Shown here piece by piece: positions 6,434 through 18,400 of a DNA stretch of 21,942 bases. The notes beneath the pieces are model-generated. The model was not told the DNA's origin. It worked only from the letters and a program-made list of their open reading frames with translations, and made no database searches. The position numbers and the translations under genes are program-made. The stretch's first letter is position 1, and each line of letters starts with the position of its first letter. Source of the DNA: a virus; IMG/VR virus record IMGVR_UViG_3300034198_011393, positions 1 to 21,942 of that record; one strand, written 5' to 3'.

Positions 6434-9400
6434 ACAGCTACTTGGATAACTCCGGCTTCGCCGTAGTCTTTATCTTCTAATGCTTTACCCAGTACAGCAC
6501 CTAATGTTGGATTCAATGCTTTGACAGCATATCCAGGTGTTGCACTAGTTGTCAACATATCACCTTTCTTAACACGGCCAACTACTTTAACAGGAACTCG
6601 TCCAGCAAGTGCAATACAAACTGCAATTCCTGTTTGATCCTTGTTCATCACATACGCTGGATTAGTTGTCACTACACCGGCTAAACGTGTATCGTTGATT
6701 TGATCTGTTGTTGTAACTTCTTTATCTCCTCCAAACACTAAGATAGTTCCTGGTTCGTATTGTTGGTCGCCTTCGTAATTTTCTGCCAAGTCGGCATAGG
6801 TTGCTTGTAAAGAACTATTGGCACCAATTTTCCAAGTTCCTGTAATTTCGCCAATAGTAGCAGGAGATCCAGCATTTAATGATGCTGTATATAATACCCC
6901 AGATCGTACGTCTAACCCAAAGTGTGTGCCAATATTTACATTTCCGTATGTAGTAAACACTAATCCAGTGGTTGTAGTTCCGCTAGTTGTTAAATTTGCA
7001 GTTCCGGCGCATGCATTTATGTATGTATCGGTAATCTGGATAGACGTGTTACTAGTAACAGTCATGATATAATAAGTTGTACCAGAAACAATTCCACCTG
7101 CATTACCTGTTAATGTACCAGATACTGTAATTGCTTGTCCTACTAAGTATGTTCCACTGGTAACAGTTAATTGGCCGGCAACACCTATAACTGTTACAGA
7201 TGATATTGTTGTTGTATTGGCTGCCACAGTACTTGTTATTAAAGTACCAGGGCTCGTATCAATAGAACTATTTGATGCCACAGCCCATGCACCAGTTAAT
7301 GTGCCTGCGGTTGTTGCAGTACCAGTGCTCAACATATTTGAAATTATACTACCGCCGCTACCAGTAATATTTAATACACTACCATTTCCTATAGACCATG
7401 TGCCAGAAAGCTGACCAAGACTACTAGTCAATCCTCCTGTAGCTTGAATAGCACTGGCAAAGAATGTTCCGGTAGAAGTAAGACTTCCGTTGAATGTAGT
7501 AATACTGCTAGGACCAGCTTGATCCTGGGAAGTCATAAATGTAAATTGCCCAGGAGTATAATAGCTTACTGTACTAGAGGCAGACGACACAACTTTGTTA
7601 GAACCAAAGTAATATATGTTTGCCGCAGTAATATTACCGCTTGCATCTGTTTTAACAATTGAACTAACAGCCGCACTAGTAGTAGTGCTTAATACACTAT
7701 AGGTATTTGGACTTCCAGTTGTTTGGGACAGAATACCTGTACCGTTGAATGATGATGCAAGTAAACCGCCACCATCGGTAACTACTTGTAACGGAGTTAC
7801 AGTTGATGGGCTTGCAGTAATTCCACTACGGTTGCCTAATATAGTACCTGTACTAATTTGTTGAATGTTTCCTAAGCTAACACCAGTAACAGATGCACTA
7901 GCAGTTTGCAATCCAACGAATCCATTTGTAGATGTAAATTGTTGACTATTAAATACAGATACTCCTAAGTTAGCCTGTGTAATAGCCGCACCAGTAATTC
8001 CTGTAGCAGATTGACTAGTACTTACAATCCAAGTACTCGAAGCACTAGTTGCAGTGCCTACACTTGGCCCTGAAATAATAGTTGTATTTGCTTGTACTGT
8101 ACCACCGCTTAGTACCATACCAACAGCCAATGTACCTGCATTTGCTGTTACGCTTAATGTAGTACCTGTGATAGTAGCAGAAATAACTACACTATTAGCT
8201 GGCAACGTACTTGCACTAGTTAATGCTAATTTACTTTGAGCAATGGCCGCTGTATTGCTAACCATACTGTTAACAATTACATTTCCTTGGATAGTTGCTG
8301 TCAAGTATCCTGGTGTGTATGTACCGGTGTTATACGGAGTATAACTAATATCTACCTGATTACTATTTGTTGTTCCTGTAGGTCTTACAGCATTGGTCCA
8401 CTGACCTAATATTGCATCATATACTAGGAAGTTTCCAGCCGCAACAGTGGTAAATGTTAATGTTCCGCTAGGTGTAGGACTCCATGTTGCACTAACGGTA
8501 ATAGTACCACTAGAACCACTGCCGCCAGTGCCTGCAACAAGATTTACAGTTAATACATATTGTCCACCAGTAAATCCAGTACCAGTAACTATCATACCTG
8601 GTTCAATAGTACCGTACACATTAACAAGTTGTACAGTAAAGATTGTGCCGCCGCCACTAACACCAGATCCGTTATAAGTAGCAGTTGCTTTAATCGCCAC
8701 ATCATTTAACTTATACAACGAATTTAATGAGCTGGTGTTAGTATCTACATAAGTTCTGTTGACTGCATCATATAACCCGGCGCTTGCCCCAGTAGGCATT
8801 GTAAGATTGCCAATGTTATTACTGGACATGTTAATTGGGCCTTTCATAGCCAACGCACCGTTTAATGGTAAGTAACCTGACCCAAGTAAACTACTTGTTG
8901 CTACTGGATTGCCCTGTGCATCTAGACCCAATCGTAAATTAATATAGCCGACTACTGCGCTTTGAACTGGAACAACATCCGAGCCATTTTCGCTCATTGT
9001 TGCATCTGTTGAAAACTCGGCAACTACAACGCCTTTCTTAAATCCTAAACCGCTCAAATTACTCAACGCAATACTTGCAGAGAATGTAACAGTACCAGTA
9101 CCTTGGTCAACACGGAAAAACTTACCAACGTTGAAAATACCATTTTCGTCTGTGCTTACGTAGAACACACGCCCAATAGTTTCTTCTAAAATTTGTTGCG
9201 CCTGTACTGGTAAAATTGCAGGGTTACCATAAATAGCAGTTGGGTAGTTACTAGTTATGTAACCACCAGTACCAATGAACGCAAAATCATGTCCTGTTGC
9301 ACGACAAGTACTAATGTTTTGTGTAATCTGTGCAGGAGTATTCTGAGCATATCCAACACGTAGTGTAGTTTGGATCTTAGAGTTAAATGGTTTACTAATA

Positions 9401-12400
9401 CCAATGTTAGTAGCACTACCTGTGGTTACCTCTGCTCTAATAGTTGTTAAGGTAGCTCCAAAACTAGTACTGTTAGCATTTGGATTATATGGATACCATA
9501 TTGTAATGCTAGATGTTGAACTAGAGTTACAATAGAAGTGGCCATTATACAAGTTGTTTGAGTTACCACTTATATAATAGTATATGCCAGTAGTTGGCGC
9601 AACACTTTGAGTAGGAATCGTAAAGACAACACTATACCCATTACTGTTATTATAACTTATTGAGTTAGGTGAGCCAGCACTTAATATAGTAATGTTTGTT
9701 CCAAAACCATATGCAGGGCAATAGAAATTCAATGGTGTAGCCGCAGGCGTTCCTGCAATTAATGCAAGGTTTGTTTGCGGATTAGTAGTGCTTATACTAA
9801 TTGTTGCTGTCGCAGAATTTACTTCTGTTATGTAGTAAGTTACTTGCGCAGTACCAGATCCAGAACCTACACCCGTTGCTACAAACGTTGTACCGACATA
9901 GTTGTCGCTTGCGCCAATAGCAGTAAAATCTGTAACAGTAGTTGAGCTAGTTTTTGTACCAAGAGATGCAATGGTATAAACTTGACCTACTACAAACGAT
10001 CCAGCATTGACAACGGTTACACTAATATTACCAAATGTAGTTCCACTAAATGTAATTGGATTACCAACAGACAAGTTAGAAACAGTACTTAATGTTACTA
10101 AATTGTTAGTACCAGTAATAGTGGTACTAGTTACAACAAAGTTAGTACCTTGACTAGTAGTTGTTTGCCATGTAGAACCGTTTCCACTTCCGCTAATATT
10201 GCTGGTAATGTAAGTGTATACGTTACTGATAACAGAACCAGCGCCACTAATAAATCCAGAACTTCCTAAATTAGATCCAGCAGTGGTATATTGTACTGTA
10301 GTTGCAGTGGCCGCTGTTACAAGATAATCACCGTTGTAGCCTACAGGAGTAACGTTGGCCACTGTTATAACTTGGCCTACAGCAAAGTTGGTAGTAGTTG
10401 TTGTGGCAAAAGTTAATGTAGCAGTTGTTCCTGAACTAGCAACACCAGTAATGCTTTGTGTGCCTAATTGGGCAACACCGCTACCAGTTAACACCATACC
10501 AACTGCTATAGCCGCACCGCTTGTAGTTCCAATAGTTAAAATACCAGTGCTAGCAATTGAGCTGGTTGCATTTGTTGCCACTGCCGTAACTGCTGTTGAA
10601 CTTACTGTGCCACTAGACCCAGGATCGGTAGGATAGACTAAAGTCATTTGTATTGTATCAACACTACTTGAGCTGGCTACAACTGATACTGGACTACTAG
10701 TCAATACCGCAGTCAACACACCTTGTCCTGGAGTACTCCAAGTCATTGCAGACCCAGTTGCCGATGTTAATGAAACTGCTACACCAACTAATGAATTTGC
10801 ATATGAGTTACTGACAGTAATATTATTACCAATAATGCTTGCAATGAAATAGTTGGTTGCTGGAACATACCAGCTCATAGCTACGCCAGTTCCACCAGTT
10901 ACTGACTGTGTACTACCTCCAACACTGGTACTAACAGTAATTTGATTAGTTCCATTGTTAATAGTTAAAATATAATAAGTTGCGTTGAGAGTTAGCCCGC
11001 CAATAATTGTTCCACTAAATGTAATTGCCTGATTAACAACTAAGTTGGCAACACTATTTAAAGTAATGTAGCTACCAATAGCAACGGTAGATGTAACAGT
11101 TCCTTGTATTCCTCCGCCTACCAATCCGCCAAATGTAGTTCCACCAAATGTAATAGTTTGATATAAGCTCAACCCAACAGTGCTAGATAGCGCAATGATA
11201 TTAGTTCCAGTCGTAGTACTCAATACTGTACCAGAATTTCCGCTAAGAACAATGGTAGGTACGCTGGTATAACCATAACCAGGGCTTATTAGTGTATAGC
11301 TAGTAATTTGACCATTTGTTATTTTAACTGTTGCTATTGCTTGTGTAGTTGCTCCGCCACCTGTAAATGTAACAATTGGTGCAGAAGTGTATCCACTTTG
11401 TGGCCCAGAATTAGAAATTGTAATACTTTGTACAGTGGCAATAACTTGACAAGTAAGAGTTGTTCCGTTAGGTATCCAAGCCGCTGGACTGATTGTAAAT
11501 GAGTTACTACTATTAATACTTTGAATAATAGTTGCACCGCTTGGGCTAGTTGTTGAACTAGGAATAAATGCACCAGTGGTACTAGTTGTAACAATCATAC
11601 CCACTGACAAATTAGTAGTAGAACCAGATATAGTAACTAACGAAGTACTAGACATTGCTGATACTTGATAGCTTCCATTGTAATTACTATTATTATTTCC
11701 TACAACAGTTAAGTAACTGTCAACGGGAGGATACGAAAGTAATGTACTATATGGTACATTAAACGTTACTAGTTTACTTGTGGTACTACCTGTTACTAGT
11801 GTGTTACCAACATAAGTCAAAGCAGACACATTGGAATTACCATTAGCACCAATATTAACAACTGGGCTGGAATCTATCTGTATGTAACCGTTAGCATTTG
11901 CACCACCAAATGTAATAGTTCCACTAGGAGTTCCACTTGCCGCCGCACTCAATGTAATTGTTGATTGAACATTACTTGAATTAGGTAATGTAATTGTTGT
12001 TACAGTAGTAATAGTTTGTGTACCGTTAAATCCTGTGCCAGTTACAATTTGACCAACAGCAGGTGTTCCAGCAACACTCTGAACAACTAGTGTATATACT
12101 GGACCAGCTGTTACTGTATAGCTATAATAAATTCCTGTTGCCACAAATACTGGTGGCACATAACTGATAATTCTATGTGTACGGCCGTTCCAGCCAAATA
12201 CATAAGTTCCTGTATTAATTTGTGCTATAGTAGGAGCATCGCTAATTTGCAATATAGCAATTTTATTATCACTTAATGTATTACCTTGAGTATATAACGA
12301 GAAGTATACAGTTCCTACTGGTGTGATACTTGGTGTCGGTGTTGCACTTAATGTTATAGTCCAAATGTTACTTGAAACACTAGCTGACAATACCTTTTGT

Positions 12401-15400
12401 CCATTCCAACCATAACCTCCAATGACAGATCCAACAACAATTGGTCCACCAGTAGTAGGAGTTCCTGTAGCACTTTGGTTTAATGACCATGTACTTGTGC
12501 CGCCACCTGAAGCATATGATGATCCAGTCAAATTAGCTGTAATATATGTTCCGCTAGTTACACTAGTACCAGTTATAACCATACCTGGAATAATAGTTCC
12601 AGCACTAATTGCGGTAACTGTTAATGTGCTTCCACTAAATGACCCAGTGAATGTTACAGTAGTTCCTGTAACTCCGGTAAGTGTTAGTACTGGACTACTC
12701 CATGGAGTAACAAGCGATACTGTACCTGTTGCAACAGTAACCGTTGGATCTGCTTGTGTTTGATTAGCAGAGTCTATGTTAAACAAATAGTAGCTAAATG
12801 ACTGATCTGTTTGTAGTACAGCTTGGTGTGCTGGTAATTGTTCGCCGGTTGCTTGCGTTAGTACATAAGCAATAACTCGATAAACAACTCCTAAATTATT
12901 AGAATATTGTAATGCAGTACTTGGACGAACTGGTTTGACGTTACTGATATTATAAAATAAAATTTGCTGTAATGCACGAATACTCACAACTTGCCCATCG
13001 TATAACGGATAAGCTAGGCCTGTGGTGGTAGTATTATCATCACCTGCAGAACTTAGTGTTAATTGTAACACGTTCTGCCCGTTAATAGTAACAGCCGTGT
13101 GACTTATTGTACTAATTTCGTATCGTGTGATTCCTCCACCGGCTAATGTATGATCAATTTCTAATTCGCTTGTACCAAATGGAACGTATGTCCATCCAAT
13201 AACATATACGTTAAGAGATGCACTACTTGCACTACTTGCATTCATTGTTCCGTAGAATGAACCTTGATTATAAACACGAGCACTTTGCATCATGTCGTAG
13301 CTCATGTTCACAGCATTAGGTAATTCAGTTATATCCGATCCAGTCGAGCGTAGTCCGTATATACCGTACCCACTTGATCCAGCAACAGAACGAATTTGCC
13401 CGCCATTCAACGACCAATAACTTGTATAACAGTAGTATGTAAATGTTGAAACTTGTTCTGTTATACCAGTGTTGGCTGCAATAATACCATAGCCTAAATC
13501 GTTAACTTGCGTGAAATCGTTTGCCAACATACTACGATTGCCAGCAGTTTCAAGGTTGATATTTATTCCTGCACCATTGGAAACATACGTGGCAACAGTA
13601 GATAAAATCGATGTTGTATTTGTTGTTATAGTAGTTAGATCGGAATTAGAAACAGTTGGCAATGTTCTAGTATTGAACGATGACACTCCTCCGCCCGATC
13701 CAGCTTGGAATGCCTGATTCACCACGTAGTATGATAATATGCCGGTAACTAGATTAGTCAAATAACTGGATTGTGTAGCAGGAGTCACAGGTGTTTGAAT
13801 ACTTGTAACCTGGCTTATGTTATTTCCTACCGATTTAGAAATTGATGTATTTGAAATAATGTTAGGTAATATTGCAGCCAACCTAGCAAACGCCGCTTGA
13901 CAAGTTGTTGTAGTTGCAGAAGAACCTAGGGTATTTCCGCCTAACCAGTATTGTAATGCAATATCGTAAGTGGCACTATTGCCACCATATAGCAAGTCAT
14001 AAGTTATACCGTCAATAATATATCCAATGTCGCGTTGCGATTTCAATGCACTATAACCGGCTAATACTGACACGTTTGTGTAGCTGGCAATGTATGCACT
14101 GATTTCATTTTGAATAAACGTTCTATTTGCCTGCAAGATTCTTGCAGCCAAATAGTTGTCCGATGTATATGTGCTACCGTTTGGTATAGGATATTGCGGA
14201 GTTGGGATAAACGAAGCCTGCGTAGAATTATTATTAATAGCATTTTGAATAATAGTATTAATAAGTAACGTATCGTTATTAATTGATTGTTTGTCTAGTG
14301 TAGTTAACGACAGTACAACAATCTGCTTACTAGCATACGAAATTGCTTGGGTCAATACTTGTTGAGAAAAACCGCTTACATTGTATGCACTAAATGTATA
14401 ATATATACCAACCTTAACTGTATTGTAAGTAGAATAGTATGTACCAGTAATTGTACCAGAGCTAATATTTAAACTAGCATTAATACTCCATGTACTACCT
14501 GCACCTGCATTACCTGCGCTTGTTTGTCCAGTAATGTAAGTTCCAGCAGGAATAGTTCCTCCTGCGTTGGATAATAGCATACCTACAAATATTGTTCCAC
14601 TTACAGTACCAACAGTTAGAGTAGTACCACTAATGGTACTAGTACTCATAGTTGCAACAGAGCTTAACGCCATATCATATTTTAATGCTTCTATGACTTG
14701 CGATAAATTTTGGCTTAGTGTAATACTTGATCCGCCAAATACAGTTGGTGGAAGTAACGGAGTTGCCGAATCCAATTGGAAAGTTACTGTTGCACTTGGT
14801 TGATTGTAACTAAGGACATTGTCTACTTGATAACGGAAACCTTGTATGTAGAATGCTGTTGGAGTTTGCGGGGCTCTTACATCAAGACCACTGTTTGCCG
14901 AACCAGTAACGGTTAGTGTATATCCACTATTAGCAATTCCTGTAATAGTACCAAATAAGCGACCAGTGAACCCGTCAATCAACATGCCACCAGCAAATGT
15001 TTTTCTGTTTATACTTTGTGAGAAACTTGCCGATTCTTGGGCATATGGGCTCTTACTTAAAATTTGACCTGCTGGGTCAAGTACCATCATGAATCCACCG
15101 TGACCCTGAGCAGTGATCAAACGAATACGGGTAGCATCGTTAACCATGAACACGTCTATTTGTTTATTGTTCAACGGTGTACTATTGATGTCTAGAGGGT
15201 TACTTAGATAATGACGGCCATAGTTTAATGTTCCGTACAGGTGCCATGCACCTGTAGCATACGTAGTTATTGTTGCAAACGGATAGATAACTGTACAACT
15301 CATTGTGTTACCGCTAACAGTATTAATAACCGCTTTACCGTTAACACCTGTATCACTTGTAGCATCGGTAATAACTAGCCCAACCCAGCTGGATTGTGCT

Positions 15401-18400
15401 ATTCCTGCTCCCAGTGTAACAGTGATATTAGTACTAGTTCCGCCTAGCGTTAATGTAGTATTTGCTATAGTAGCATAGTCATAACTGAAATCAATTAAAC
15501 CAGTTTGTAGTCCGTCCCACACAGATTGGCGATAGAAGAATACACTGCGCCAAGGACTTTGACTGATTCGATTTAATGGACGAACAATTGTACGACGGAA
15601 ATCATCGCCTGCGATTGTACATTGTGCTGGCAATCTAATTGGATAATCTTCGTAGTAAATTCCGCTTTCTACATATATTGTTATATTTGTATCTGCAACA
15701 CTAGCGCCAAAATCTAATTGTTCGCCAAATATAACAGAACTGCTATTGATAGTAGAAGTAAGTGCTATACTTAATGTAATAGTAGATCCGCTAATAGATG
15801 TCACGGTAGTACCAAGCGCAATACCAGTACCAGTAACACCCATGCCTACTATAATATTACAAGTTCCTAAATATGGCTGTGTATATGTAGTTGATGCTAC
15901 AGTAATTGTGTTAGTAGCATACGTTCCAGTCGCAGTGGTTGGAACATATTGGAAAAACGACTGCGGACGGCTCATGTTAAACGCTATAGTGTCGTAGCTT
16001 ACACTTGCACCTGGTGTATAACTAATAATGTTACCATAGGCACCGCCTGCATCTCCTACTAAAATCATTGAAGGTAAAAGTCTAGAATCTCCAGGTAATC
16101 CTTGATCAACATACCCGTTACCACCATTAGTAAATGTAACAGTATAATAACCACTTCCATAACTTGGTGTCGGCGCCGCGCCTATCCCATTATTAATAAT
16201 ACTTAAAATAGTAGCAACATTAGAGTTAAGTTGTGTAAGAGCTGTTGCTGTGAATGTCAATGTACCACTAGGAGTTGTATCAGGCGCGGCACTTAGTATT
16301 ACTATGCTAATACTGCTTATAGATTTAATATATTGTCCGCTATTAAACCCAGTACCAGTAACAACCATACCAGGAACCAATACTCCAGATAAATTAGTTA
16401 CTGTTAAGGTATTTCCGCTGATGCTAGAATAAGTTGCACTAGCAGTATTAGTTCCTACAGTTGCATTATAACTATTGCCTAGCGTACCGTTAGTTTGCTG
16501 TGTTACTAATGTTTGATATCTAGATTGTGTTGTTTGTTTTAATACTTGGAATATCAATCCTAGGTTATCGGTAGATCCATTAATAGTTTGCCCATATGTT
16601 CCGTCGCCAAAAGCAAATTCAAATGCATCTAAACTAGGTGTATGATTGAACACATTTAATGCACTTGTATTTTTGTAGAAACTTTTTCCAGATAAAATAC
16701 TTTGGTAAGTGCCATCGGCTAACAAGTCTATAGCAATGGCATTAATAATAGTTCCTATATCTCTATAACACAGTGCAGAGTTATAACTATAACCACCGGC
16801 AAAGTTAGAAATCAAATAATTAATCACATTATTTGAAATAGTATAAGAATCGTTTGTTATAATATTATAAGAATTTACCAAACTATTACTATAGGTAGTA
16901 TTGCTAACAACAGGATAAGTCGGGGCAGATGTTGTGCTGGTATTAATAGCAGTCGTTACAATTCCAAATAATGTAGTAATAGCAGATGCTTGTGCAGAAC
17001 CTGGAGCTGGATTTCCAGCCCACGCACCGTTACCTACTTGTGTTGTAATAATTCCTGGCGAAGTTACAGTGAATGTTAACCCTGAAATTAATCCAGTGCT
17101 GGCAGTTGCTATTGTATTGGCGCCAGTTGGTGTTGACGCTAGACTAAATGTTGTAGTACCATTAGTTGAAGTAATATAATAAATTGCTCCAGATGTATAT
17201 CCAGACAAACTACCAGTACTAAATGTTCCGGTGATAGTTACTTTTTGTCCTACTACTAATGTGTTTGTTGTACCTAATGTAAATGTATTATTATTTGTTG
17301 TTGAAAGAGAAACTGTTCCAGATAGTGTACTAGTACCAATAGAAGCAGTTGCTCCGTTAGTAAAACTTACACTTGTAGGAGTTGGTGCAGGACTTGCTAG
17401 AACAGTTTGGTATCCGTTCATACCAGATGGTGTCAACTGTTGTATCCAAATTCCTTGCCCAACACTATATGGTGCTACAGTATATGTTAAGCCCGTTGGA
17501 GTTCCAGTAGTTGTAGTAACTCCAGCACCGTTAGAAGTTGTACTTAATGTAAATGTTGTTGACCCGTTGGTTGCAACAATAAAATAAGTTGTTGTTGCAC
17601 CAACATATCCAGTTATATTACCAGCACCACCTAATGTACCGCTAATAGTAACGGTTTGTCCAACCGCCAATATTATGCTACTCGCTGAAGTTAAAGTAAA
17701 CTGACCTGCGGTCCCGGTAATAGACACTCCAGATAATACAGTTCCTTGCGAAGCAAAGTTCACGGTAGCAACAGTACCACTACCGCTTGTTCCTGTGATA
17801 GTAGTATAATTTCCTACAGCAGGATATACAACGCTGTTAGTAACTGCCGACAGTGTGGTATTAAGTGCATGGCCTAATCCGGCCACACAATCTGTTAACA
17901 ATGTTCCGCTAAGTGTATTAACACCACTAACTATATAATTGTTAGCGGCTTGTGTAGTAGCCGCATTACCACCGTATGTTAAGTCATACGCAATAGCTTC
18001 TAAAACATAAGATAAATCTCTTGCGGACTTGCTTGCGCTATAACCTGAAATACTAGTTATTGCAGGATAAGTGCTAACCATCCAATCATTAACTTCTGAT
18101 GTAATAAATGGGATGTTGGCAATAATAGCTTGTTGCGCAACTAGTGCGCTGTTGGCTAAGCCCGATGGAGCAGTAAATGTTGGCGTAACACGAGTGGTTA
18201 ATCCGTTTGTTACTAATCCTGTAATTATATTAAACAACGATTTAATTGTTGCTTGCTGACCTGAGTCATTCAACACTGGGTAGCTATTACTGATATAAGT
18301 TTGCGGTCCTGTGGTAGTAAATGCGGTAATGTTACTTGAGTAATTAATAGAGCCACTACTGCCAAATGTAAATGTTAATGTTCCAGAAATTTGACTAGTT

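Noticed and set aside
11334-11594. Minus-strand 86-codon frame overlapping the giant (also 14061-14243 and 21291-21518)
   Set aside because: These are shifted-frame readings of the giant gene with low-complexity Leu/Val/Gln or biased translations. The main frame carries recognisable phage structural motifs through the same bases.
14725-15695. Active polysaccharide lyase or depolymerase in the central block of the giant
   Set aside because: The block has beta-helix-like text but I cannot identify a catalytic residue set. A structural role is the safer call.
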